This document shows positions 17,322 through 26,838 of a stretch of DNA of 64,000 nt, in pieces (within the stretch, counting starts at the first letter, position 1; each line of letters opens with the position of its first letter). Source of the DNA: Myxococcales bacterium (GTDB taxonomy: Bacteria > Myxococcota > Myxococcia > Myxococcales > JAJYLH01); contig JAJYLH010000001.1 of assembly GCA_021787845.1 (NCBI GenBank), forward strand, positions 353,139 through 417,138. Reading direction: 5' to 3'. The notes beneath the pieces are model-generated. The model searched no databases, was not told the DNA's origin, and was given only the letters and a program-made list of their open reading frames with translations. The position numbers and the translations under genes are program-made.

Positions 17322-17756
17322 TCAGGGTTCGGCGGCGGCCCTCTCCTCGGCCGCGAAGTCGTCCGCCGCGGTGTCGAAGTCGGTGATCACCTCCAGCGCG
17401 AACTTCACGAGATCCGCTTCCGTGACGATGCCCACGAGCTTGCCGTCTTCGACCACCGGCAGGCAGCCGATCTTGTAGTCGAGCATCGCCTCGCCGGCTT
17501 CGCGCAACGGCGTGTGCGGTGTCACCGTTCGCACCTCCCGCCGCATCACGTCGGCCGCCGTCACCCTCCGGTTCTTCCCCTCCGCGAGCGCCCGCAGCAG
17601 GTCGCGATGCGTGACCAGCCCGACCAGGCGGCCGCCGTGAACCACCGGAAGATGCCGGACCCGCACCAGGTCGACCAGCGCCTCGGCGAGCCCGAGGTCG
17701 TCGGTCTCCTCGAGCGTCACCAGCTCGCGCGTCATCAGATCCGCGACCTTGTACAT
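17322..17756 (-). CDS. two-CBS-domain protein
   Basis: This 144-aa protein consists of two CBS repeats (VADLMTRELVTLEE... and AADVMRREVRTVTP..., each with HLPVV/CLPVV and GLVTHRDLL/GIVTEADLV), with an acidic Ala/Glu-rich tail. Together they form one Bateman module expected to bind an adenine nucleotide. ATG 17756 is preceded by gaggtg. It stands alone, without a transporter or enzyme domain, so its partner is unknown. Confidence 0.9.
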   Translation of the reverse strand: MYKVADLMTRELVTLEETDDLGLAEALVDLVRVRHLPVVHGGRLVGLVTHRDLLRALAEGKNRRVTAADVMRREVRTVTPHTPLREAGEAMLDYKIGCLPVVEDGKLVGIVTEADLVKFALEVITDFDTAADDFAAEERAAAEP

Positions 17757-17883
17757 GGCGCACCTCGCGTGAAATAAGAGTGCGCATCGGCCGAACGCGA
17801 CGCTCCCCGACCCGAGCGCTCCCTGGCCAGGGATCTTGCTAGAGCCTCGCCGAAAAACCCGGTGGCCATTTGCGCGACGGCTC

Positions 17884-17958
17884 GAGCCGCGTGGCATGAG
17901 CCCGCGGTAGGTTCCCGAGCCGCACGGGTTGGTACCGCGGGCTGATGCCCCGCGGCTC
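17884..17958. repeat. 75-bp imperfect palindrome with 26-bp arms
   Basis: The arms at 17884-17909 and 17933-17958 match at 24 of 26 positions (GAGCCGCGTGGCATGAGCCC pairing with its complement) around a 23-base loop. The element lies in the 298-base gap between the divergent CBS and oxidoreductase genes. The 15 bases at its right end, CGCGGCTCAAACCAT (17951-17965), recur exactly at 63698-63712. Confidence 0.7.
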
Positions 17959-18054
17959 AAACCATCCATCGCTCGTGGGTGCACCAGTTGGGGCTCAGAG
18001 CGCCGGTTCGACCTGCTGGACCCCTTTCGGCGAGCCTCGCGCTAGAGTCGTCTC

Positions 18055-19044
18055 ATGATTGCCGCTCGCGCCGTGCACATCCGCGAACCCGGCGACGAAA
18101 CCGTCCTCGAGGTCGGCCCCACACAGGTGCGCGAGCCGGGGCCGGGCGAGCTGCTCGTCGAGGTGGCCGCGGCGGGCTTGAACCGCGCCGACCTGCTCCA
18201 GCGCCGCGGCCGCTACCCGCCGCCGGCCGGTTTCCCGCCCGACGTGCCGGGGCTCGAGTTCGCGGGGCGCGTCGCCGCGGTCGGCCTCGGCACCCACGTC
18301 TTCTTTCCCGGCGACCGGGTGATGGGCATCATCGGCGGCGGCGCGATGGCCACCCACCTCGTGATTCCCGAGCGCGAGGTGATGCGGCTACCGGCAGGGC
18401 TGTCGGACACCGACGCGGCGGCGATTCCGGAAGCGTTCGTGACCGCGTATGACGCGCTCTTCCGGCAAGCGCACCTCGCGCCGGGCGAGTGGGTGCTGCT
18501 CCACTCGGTCGCGAGTGGGGTCGGTACCGCTGCCGTCCAGCTCGCCCTTGCCGCTGGCGCGAAGCCCATCGGGACGAGCCGCACCGCCGCCAAGCTCTTG
18601 CGCTGCCGGGACCTCGGGCTCGTCCACGGGCTGCGCTGCGAGGAGCCTTCGTTCGCCGACCGGGTCGCGACGATCACCGACGGCCACGGTGCCGACGTCA
18701 TTCTCGACACGGTCGGCGCCGCCTATTTCGAAGAGAACGTGCACTCGCTCGCGACCTGCGGGCGGATGGTCTTCATCGGGCTCCTCGGCGGCCCGAACGC
18801 CACCGCGCCGCTCGGCCTGTGGATGCAGAAGCGCGCGACGATCATCGGCAGCGTCTTGCGCAGCCGGTCGCCGGAGGAGAAGGCGGCGCTCGCCCGCGAG
18901 GCGTCCGACCGGCTCCTGCGGCTCTTCGAGAGTGGGCACCTGAAGCCGGTCGTCGACCAGGTGCTGCCGATGAGCGACGTGCGCGAGGCTCACCGCCGGC
19001 TGGAGAGGAACGAGACCTTCGGCAAGATCGTGCTCGCCTGGTGA
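18055..19044 (+). CDS. zinc-independent quinone oxidoreductase (MDR family)
   Basis: This 329-aa NAD(P)H-dependent oxidoreductase is of the PIG3/QOR type. It has an N-terminal GroES-like domain with the signature NRADLLQRRGRYPPP and a Rossmann domain with ASGVGTAAVQLA. The cysteine and histidine ligands of zinc alcohol dehydrogenases are absent. It is expected to reduce quinones or enones in the cytosol. It is monocistronic as far as can be seen. Confidence 0.92.
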   Translation: MIAARAVHIREPGDETVLEVGPTQVREPGPGELLVEVAAAGLNRADLLQRRGRYPPPAGFPPDVPGLEFAGRVAAVGLGTHVFFPGDRVMGIIGGGAMATHLVIPEREVMRLPAGLSDTDAAAIPEAFVTAYDALFRQAHLAPGEWVLLHSVASGVGTAAVQLALAAGAKPIGTSRTAAKLLRCRDLGLVHGLRCEEPSFADRVATITDGHGADVILDTVGAAYFEENVHSLATCGRMVFIGLLGGPNATAPLGLWMQKRATIIGSVLRSRSPEEKAALAREASDRLLRLFESGHLKPVVDQVLPMSDVREAHRRLERNETFGKIVLAW

Positions 19045-19164
19045 CCGCGGGTCTTGGAGCGCGGCCGAGGCATCGACGCGCCGCGAGTCGACCCGCCCCG
19101 CTCGTCCTTCGACTGCGCGACCTCGAAAATCGGAGTGACGCTTCACGGAGCGCTTGGCATCTTG

Positions 19165-19226
19165 CCCGCCCTGGGATCGAGGGCGTCCCGCCGACGCAGG
19201 CCAGGATGCCCGGTGCCCCAGGGCGG
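19165..19226. repeat. inverted-repeat intergenic element
   Basis: CCCGCCCTGGG (19165-19175) pairs with CCCAGGGCGG (19217-19226) in the gap between the convergent oxidoreductase and DoxX genes. Further partial complementarity lies inside the loop. It may end transcription or be a repeat remnant; there is no T-run. Confidence 0.4.
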
Positions 19227-19317
19227 ACGGGACGTCGGCGCTTCGACTCGATCTTCGTATTCTCGCTGAAAATGCGGGAAGCCCCCATGCCATCCATCGG
19301 TCTCGGATAGCGGCGCT

Positions 19318-19809
19318 CTACGCCAGCATCTCCAGCATCCGGGTGACCGTGCGCTGCTTCGGCAGGAACTTGCCGTGGCGGATTTCGCGCGCGCGCGCCT
19401 TGCGGCGGGCGAGGTCGTGCACGGAGATGCGGCCCGGGCCGCGCAGGAAGAGCCCGAGCGCGATGGCGCACAGGGCGAGGTTGAACTCGAAGCCCTGCTT
19501 CTCGACGGCGAAGCCCCGCTTGGCGTGGACCTTGGCGATGGCGACGCCCTGGGTGGCGAGCACGCCGAGCGCGGCGAGACGGGTACCGATGCCCCCGAGC
19601 AAGAGCGCTCCTGCCAGGGCCTCGGTCACGCCGGTGGCGATGACCCAGGGCCGGCCGGGCTTGATGCCGACCTGCTCGAAGAACGGCACCGACGCCTCGA
19701 TGCCCTGCCGGGTGAGCTTCGTAGTCCCGTGATAGAGCATGGTCGATCCGAGAGCGAGCCGGACCGGAACCGGGGCGGTCTCGGTCATCCGTTCTTTCCA
19801 CTTGGCCAT
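19318..19809 (-). CDS. DoxX-family membrane protein
   Basis: This 163-aa protein has the DoxX pattern: an amphipathic N-terminus, then four hydrophobic segments (RLALGSTMLYHGTTKL, PWVIATGVTEALAGALLLGG, LAALGVLATQGVAI, FEFNLALCAIALGLFL), ending in a basic tail after GPGRISVHDL. DoxX proteins are quinone- or thiol-redox-related inner-membrane proteins of mostly unknown role. An excellent aaggaggaagc site precedes ATG 19809 and excludes the longer upstream start. Confidence 0.88.
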   Translation of the reverse strand: MAKWKERMTETAPVPVRLALGSTMLYHGTTKLTRQGIEASVPFFEQVGIKPGRPWVIATGVTEALAGALLLGGIGTRLAALGVLATQGVAIAKVHAKRGFAVEKQGFEFNLALCAIALGLFLRGPGRISVHDLARRKARAREIRHGKFLPKQRTVTRMLEMLA

Positions 19810-19910
19810 CGCTTCCTCCTTCGACGCCGTACACGATGGATGCGCCTGTCGCCCAGGGCGAGAGACGAGGGCGCGCCCGCTCGACACCCGGGCGACCGTG
19901 AAGCGAGCGC

Positions 19911-21461
19911 TCAGCGGAAGCGGTGCACCTGACCTCCGACCCAGGTCGCGAGGACCGGCGCGGAGGCGAAGTCACCATCCTCGAAGGGGTCGCGCGCGAG
20001 GATGGTCAGGTCCGCGAGCCACCCGGGCGCGAGGCGGCCGAGCTCGTGCTCGTGGAAGGACGCGAAGGCGTTGCGCCAGGTGTATCCGTCGACCGCCTCG
20101 TCGATCGTGAGGCCGTCGTTCGACCGCCAGCCTCCACCGTGTGTCGCCGCGTCGAGGCCGAGCCGCGGGTCGGGCGACGCGACGGGGAAGTCGGACCCGA
20201 ACGCGACCGGAACACCGGCGCGCGCGAGCGCGCGACACGCGTACGCGTGCACGAGGCGGGACGAGCCGAGCCGCTGCTCGGCGAAAGCGGCGTCGGTCAC
20301 CGCGTGGATCGGCTGCATCGAGCAGACGACGCCGAGCGCCCGGATGCGGGCGACGTCGCTAGCACGGAGGATCTGCGCGTGCTCCAGGCGGGGTCGGTCG
20401 AGCGGCACGCCCTCCGCCTGGATTCGTTCGTACAGGTCGAGCACCCGCGCGTTCGCGCGGTCGCCGATGGCGTGGATGCAGAGCTGGAATCCGCGGCGAG
20501 CGGCTTCGCTCCCGAGGCGCCACATCTGGTCGTCGGATTGGACAGCGAGACCGCTGTGGCTCGGCTCGTCGGCGTACGGTTCGAAGAGCTGCGCGCCCCG
20601 GGAACCGAGCGCGCCGTCGGCGAACAGCTTCACCGCTCGCAGCTCGTACCGGTCGCTCTCCGGCCGCACACCGGAGCGGACGAGGTCGAGGCCGCCCGGC
20701 CGGGAGAGGTCCGCCATCGCGAACACGCGCAGGGGCAAGCGTTGCGCTTGGGCCAGATGCCGGTACGTCGCGTCGGTCTCAGGGTCGATCCCCGCGTCGT
20801 GCACACCCGTCAGCCCGAGCGAAGAGGCGTATTCGAGCGCCGTCGTCAGATAGGTCGCGCGCTCGGCCGCGGTCGGCGATGGCACCTGCGCGGCAACGAG
20901 CTCCATCGCCGCGTCGACGACGAGCCCGGTCGGGAGCCCGCGGACGTCGCGGATGATGCGGCCTCCGGGCGGATCCGCCGCGCCATCCAGGAGCCCTGCC
21001 GTTTCCCTTGCGGCACGATTCGCCAGCGCGGCGTGTCCGTCGACCCGCAGCAACAACGCCGGCCGGTAGGGGAACGCCATATCGATAGCGCTAGCGTCAA
21101 GTGCAAGCCCTCCTGCCCAACGCGAGTCATCCCAGCCGTGCCCGAGCACCCATCCGTGCGGATGCTCGTGCGCCCACGCGCACGCGGTCGCGACGACGTC
21201 CTCCATCGAGCGCGCGCCGTCGAGCCTGGCGGTGGCGAGCGCGCGGCCGAGCATCGAGGGATGCGCGTGACCGTCGACCAGTCCGGGGAGCACCGCGCCG
21301 GTCCCGGCGTCGAGAATGTTCGCGGAGGGCGAGAGAGCGCGCAGGTCGTCGAAATCGCCGACGGCGGCAACTCGATCGCCTCGCACGAGCACCGCGCCGG
21401 CTCGCGGTCGCGGGGGATCGTTCGTGTGGACCTGCCCACGGATCAAGGTCTCAGCAGCCAT
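19911..21461 (-). CDS. YtcJ-like metal-dependent amidohydrolase
   Basis: This 516-aa amidohydrolase-superfamily enzyme has the N-terminal metal site DGHAHPSMLG, a later histidine in CIHAIGDRAN, HAQILR and a terminal Asp in FGSDFPVASPDPR. These match the YtcJ/NfdA-type family, which hydrolyses N-substituted formamides or related amides; the real substrate is not predictable. Start ATG 21461 was chosen because the upstream open frame is unlike the family. It ends 101 bases from the DoxX gene and is followed upstream by accA on the same strand. Confidence 0.88.
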   Translation of the reverse strand: MAAETLIRGQVHTNDPPRPRAGAVLVRGDRVAAVGDFDDLRALSPSANILDAGTGAVLPGLVDGHAHPSMLGRALATARLDGARSMEDVVATACAWAHEHPHGWVLGHGWDDSRWAGGLALDASAIDMAFPYRPALLLRVDGHAALANRAARETAGLLDGAADPPGGRIIRDVRGLPTGLVVDAAMELVAAQVPSPTAAERATYLTTALEYASSLGLTGVHDAGIDPETDATYRHLAQAQRLPLRVFAMADLSRPGGLDLVRSGVRPESDRYELRAVKLFADGALGSRGAQLFEPYADEPSHSGLAVQSDDQMWRLGSEAARRGFQLCIHAIGDRANARVLDLYERIQAEGVPLDRPRLEHAQILRASDVARIRALGVVCSMQPIHAVTDAAFAEQRLGSSRLVHAYACRALARAGVPVAFGSDFPVASPDPRLGLDAATHGGGWRSNDGLTIDEAVDGYTWRNAFASFHEHELGRLAPGWLADLTILARDPFEDGDFASAPVLATWVGGQVHRFR

Positions 21462-21487
21462 CCGGGCTTCTCTCGCGCGGCGTCCCT

Positions 21488-22462
21488 CTACCCGTGGTAG
21501 GCGACGCTTCCGTACGCCCGGAGGCGGCGGTAGCGAGCCTCGAGACGGCTCTCGGTAGGCATCACGGCGAGCTCGTCGAGCGCGCGAGCGATGGCGTCGC
21601 CGACGAGCCGCGCCGACTGGTCGAGGTCGCGGTGAGCGCCGCCCGCCGGCTCGGGAACGATCTCGTCGATCAGCCGCTGCTCGATGAGGTCGTTCGAGGT
21701 AAGCTGGAGCGCTTCCGCTGTCTCGTGGGCGTGGGTGCCGGTTCGGTAGAGGATGCTGGAGCACGCCTCGGGAGAGATGACCGCGAAAATCGCGTATTGC
21801 TGCATCAGGAGCCGGTCGGAGACGGACAGCGCGAGGGCGCCGCCGCTGCCGCCCTCACCGACGACGCAGGCGACCACCGGCACCCGCACGCGTGCCAGCC
21901 GCTCCAACGCGGTCGCGATTTGCAACGCCTGGCCGTGCTCCTCCGCGTCGTCGCCGGGGTAGGCGCTGGGCGTGTCGATGAAGGTGACGAGGGGGAGCCC
22001 GAGGCGGTCGGCGAGGGAGAAGAGCCGTACCGCTTTGCGGAAGCCCTCCGGCCGGGTCATCGCGAAGCGGCGGGCCTCCTGCTCCTCGTGGGTGCGGCCG
22101 CGGGCGTGCGCGACCAGCATCACCGGCCGTCCGGCGACGGTGGCGGGGCCGCCGACGAGCGCCGGGTCGTCCGCCAAGGCGCGGTCGCCGTGCAGCTCGA
22201 CGAAGTCCGGCGCGAGCCGGTCGAGGTAGTCGAGCGGGCTCGGGCGGGATGCGTGCCGCGCGAGCTGAACCATCTGCCAGCGGGTCAGGTGGGCGAAGAT
22301 CTTTCGCTGGAGGTTCTCGACCTGGGATTTGAGCTGGTCGATCTGCGGCGCGAGGTCGGGGCTGTGCGGCAAGAGCGACCGCAATCGCGCGATGCGCACC
22401 TCGAGCTCGAGGATGGGCTTCTCGAAATCGAGGACCGCGCCAGTCAGGGGCTCCGCGCTCAT
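21488..22462 (-). CDS. accA: acetyl-CoA carboxylase carboxyltransferase subunit alpha
   Basis: This is a 324-aa AccA, which with AccD transfers CO2 from carboxybiotin to acetyl-CoA. Family segments are clear: the coiled-coil N-terminus (QIDQLKSQVENLQRKI), ELHGDRALADDPA, FIDTPSAYPG, and the oxyanion-hole glycines GEGGSGGALA. ATG 22462 gives the family length. accD is not in the window, which is common in bacteria. The gene runs in the same direction as the amidohydrolase (26-base gap). Confidence 0.95.
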   Translation of the reverse strand: MSAEPLTGAVLDFEKPILELEVRIARLRSLLPHSPDLAPQIDQLKSQVENLQRKIFAHLTRWQMVQLARHASRPSPLDYLDRLAPDFVELHGDRALADDPALVGGPATVAGRPVMLVAHARGRTHEEQEARRFAMTRPEGFRKAVRLFSLADRLGLPLVTFIDTPSAYPGDDAEEHGQALQIATALERLARVRVPVVACVVGEGGSGGALALSVSDRLLMQQYAIFAVISPEACSSILYRTGTHAHETAEALQLTSNDLIEQRLIDEIVPEPAGGAHRDLDQSARLVGDAIARALDELAVMPTESRLEARYRRLRAYGSVAYHG

Positions 22463-22533
22463 CGTGGCGGGAACGTCTAATACACTTCCTGCGGAAACGG
22501 GTGCCAGGGCGTCGGCTTGGCCCTTCACGCGCA

Positions 22534-22577
22534 CGATCGGACCGATCGGTCGGATCCGACGGATCGGTCGGATCGGT
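22534..22577. repeat. GATCGGTC-family dispersed repeat, copy 3
   Basis: It contains the core GATCGGACCGATCGGTCGG followed by another half-unit, in the gap between accA and the mutase gene. Confidence 0.75.
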
Positions 22578-22708
22578 GTGGCGGAGAAGCGATGGTGCGA
22601 TAGGGCGACACCCGGTCACCCGAGACGGCGCGACGGTGCGAGCCGGGAAGCTCGAATGATTCCCAACCGCGTAAGTCGTGCAACGCGCCAGGCCGGCTCC
22701 CAGCTCCC

Positions 22709-24406
<1,698 letters not shown>

Positions 24407-24586
24407 GACGCCTGACCGCCTGCCGCCATTGAGAGCGCGGCCGAAATCCCGGTCCGAGGATAGCGGCGGACGCCATGGGGGACAACGCGGGACGAGGCCC
24501 CGGAAGCGTTGCGCAGGACCCGGTCGGGCTGCTATGACGCCGCGCCTTCGCGGGCGGCGAGGTGCCCGAAGAGGCGGGAGCGCGCG

Positions 24587-25366
24587 ATGTACAACCTGCT
24601 CATTTCCTTGGGCTTCGCGTTCGCCACGTTCGTCGCGTTCTACCAGACGAAAGTGCTGGTCGCGCCGTGGGCGAGCCTGGTCGGCGTCATCTTCGCGTCG
24701 GTCGCTTACTTCCTGCTCGCCCGCCGGTCGCTCAAGAGTTTCGAGCGGCTGGTCGGCGAAGCGCAGAAGGACCTGGGGAGCGCGCGGCAGGGCAACGCGC
24801 TCAACAAGGCGCGGGTCGAGGCGGGCATCGCGAAGATCAAGGAGGGTTTCAAGATCGGCCGGTGGCAGTACCTCATCAACCCGCAGGTGCACGCGCAGCT
24901 CGGGATGCTCTACTTCGCGCTGGAGCGCGAGGACGAGGCGCGGCCGCACCTGACGAAGTCGCTCGCGAACGTGGGCATGGCGCGGGCGATGCTGGCGGTT
25001 CTCCACTACCGCGAGAAGAAGTACGACGCGATGGCCAAGACCTTCGAGGAAGCGGTCCGCGGCGACAAGAAGAACATCCTCGTGTGGTCGAGCTACGCCT
25101 GGTGCCTCGACAAGGTCGGGCAGCGCGACAAAGGGATCGAGGTGCTGAACCGGGCGCTCAAGCAGAACCCCGCCGACGAGACGCTCAAGGCCAACCACCA
25201 GGCGCTCCAGAACAAGGAGCGGATGCGGATGAAGGGCTACGGCCAGGAGTGGTGGTCGCTCCGGCTGGAGCCGGTGCCGATGGACTTCATCCCCGCCGGG
25301 ATGCGCCCGCCGCAGTCCGGTTTCCGCAAGGGCTACCGTCAGGCGCCGAAGCAGCGGTCGCGGTAA
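24587..25366 (+). CDS. membrane-anchored TPR protein
   Basis: This is a 259-aa protein. Residues 1-50 hold two hydrophobic segments ([16 protein letters not shown] and [16 protein letters not shown]) forming a hairpin anchor. From about residue 85 there are at least three tetratricopeptide-like repeats ([60 protein letters not shown]). The C-terminus is basic ([14 protein letters not shown]). It is a likely scaffold for a membrane complex; the partner is unknown. GGGAG before ATG 24587 supports the start. It is divergent from the mutase gene. Confidence 0.8.
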   Translation: MYNLLISLGFAFATFVAFYQTKVLVAPWASLVGVIFASVAYFLLARRSLKSFERLVGEAQKDLGSARQGNALNKARVEAGIAKIKEGFKIGRWQYLINPQVHAQLGMLYFALEREDEARPHLTKSLANVGMARAMLAVLHYREKKYDAMAKTFEEAVRGDKKNILVWSSYAWCLDKVGQRDKGIEVLNRALKQNPADETLKANHQALQNKERMRMKGYGQEWWSLRLEPVPMDFIPAGMRPPQSGFRKGYRQAPKQRSR

Positions 25367-25434
25367 GCTGCTGCGGTAGAGCTATGCTGGATCGGATCCG
25401 GATGGCGGGAGCGGTCGCGTAGGGCGCAAGCGCT

Positions 25435-26682
25435 TCAGAAGAACTCGTACGTCCCGACGCTCAAGCTGGGGCCGTGGCTGTGCGCCGGCCCGCCGAGCGC
25501 CTCGGCGAGGTCGACGCGCAGGCCGGCGTCGGGCAGGCGCGGGACCAGGATGCGCAGGCCGGCGCCGAACGAGACCGCGTCGGTCAGCCCACCGTTGTCG
25601 AGGCGGGCGACGACGCCGTCGACGAACGCCGCCGGCTGGAAGGCGAGGAGCATCGAGTCGAACGCGACGAAACGCAGCTCCAGGTTGGCGAGAGCGTAGA
25701 GGCGGGTCTGGATGGCGCTGTCCTGGAGGCCGCGAACGAGGTCGAGGCCGCCGACGTATTCCTCGCTCTCGACGGGCAGGGGGGTCATCGCTCCGGCTTC
25801 GAGGCGGGAGGCGAAGTTGAAGCGGCGCCCGAGCGGGCGAAAGAAGAGGGCCTGGAGCGCGAGGGCACCGTAGACCCGGTCGGTCGGATGGCTGGTGATG
25901 CCGACCGACGGCCGCAGCTCGAGCGACTGGCCCGTCTCGAGGAGCCGCACCGTGTCCACTCGCCCGAAGCGCACCAGCCCCCCGACGATTCCGATCTGGC
26001 TGGTGGGCGGCAGCGCTTCCGTAGACCCTGGTACCTTCTCGAACTGGTCCCACTCGTAGTCGAGGTCGGCGCCGAGGGTGAAGGTCTCGTTCAGGTCCCG
26101 GTCGAGCTCCACGCGAGCGCCGGTGCGCTGGAGCGCGAATTGCGGCCGTGGGCGCTCCAGCCGCGAGCCCTCGACGGTGAAGAGCTGCCGGCTGTCGAGG
26201 AAGCGCGGGTCCGAGAACCAGAGGTCGCCGCCGTCGAAGTCGCCGAAGCTCTGGAAGTAGCCGCCGGTGTCGAGGAAGCGGCCGAGGGTGTTGCGGTCGT
26301 CGAGGCCGACCTCCCACCAGGTGACGCCGCCGCCGACGCCGAAATCGATCAGGGGTGTGGCGGTCCAGCGCTCCTCCAGGTCGAGCCGCGCGACGAGGTG
26401 CCGGCCGCGGCGAACGAGGGTGCCTCGGACCCGGCTGAACAGGCCCATGTCCCACAGGTGCCGGAGGCCGAGGTTCCAGGCGGTGAGGTCGACGGTTTGC
26501 CCCGGCTTCCACGGGAGCTCGCGCTCGACCACGAACCGCTTCGTTCGCCAGAGGCCGTGGACCTCGACGGTGTCGATGACCGCGGGCAGGACTCGGCTCG
26601 GTTCCAGAAGCGCTGGCGTCGCGGCGTCCGCCGGTTGTCCGATCGTCGCGAGGAGCAAGAGCAGGAGCACCGACCAGCGCAT
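25435..26682 (-). CDS. Omp85/BamA-like outer-membrane protein
   Basis: This 415-aa secreted protein has a signal peptide (MRWSVLLLLLLATIGQPADA), one POTRA-like domain (about 35-105: VIDTVEVHGLWRTKRFVVERE... LFSRVRGTLVRRGRHLV), and a beta-barrel of the bacterial surface antigen family ending in Phe (VGTYEFF), the usual Bam recognition residue. With only one POTRA it is much shorter than BamA or TamA and is better seen as a specialised Omp85-type porin or transporter. It lies downstream of the isoamylase lipoprotein gene on the same strand, 156 bases away. Confidence 0.8.
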   Translation of the reverse strand: MRWSVLLLLLLATIGQPADAATPALLEPSRVLPAVIDTVEVHGLWRTKRFVVERELPWKPGQTVDLTAWNLGLRHLWDMGLFSRVRGTLVRRGRHLVARLDLEERWTATPLIDFGVGGGVTWWEVGLDDRNTLGRFLDTGGYFQSFGDFDGGDLWFSDPRFLDSRQLFTVEGSRLERPRPQFALQRTGARVELDRDLNETFTLGADLDYEWDQFEKVPGSTEALPPTSQIGIVGGLVRFGRVDTVRLLETGQSLELRPSVGITSHPTDRVYGALALQALFFRPLGRRFNFASRLEAGAMTPLPVESEEYVGGLDLVRGLQDSAIQTRLYALANLELRFVAFDSMLLAFQPAAFVDGVVARLDNGGLTDAVSFGAGLRILVPRLPDAGLRVDLAEALGGPAHSHGPSLSVGTYEFF

Positions 26683-26764
26683 CGCGGCAGCATCTATAGC
26701 GGAAGACAGTCCTGCGTCCGAATTCCAGGCAGGAAGGCCAAGCCCGGTGCGCCGCGCGCCTGCG

Positions 26765-26804
26765 CGATCAGACCGATCGGTCGGATCCGTCGGATCGGCC
26801 TGAC
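26765..26804. repeat. GATCGGTC-family dispersed repeat, copy 4
   Basis: Core GATCAGACCGATCGGTCGG plus a degenerate half-unit, in the gap between the isoamylase and Omp85 genes. Confidence 0.75.
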
Positions 26805-26838
26805 CGCGCCGCGAGCACGCGGTGGCCTGCGGTCGCGC

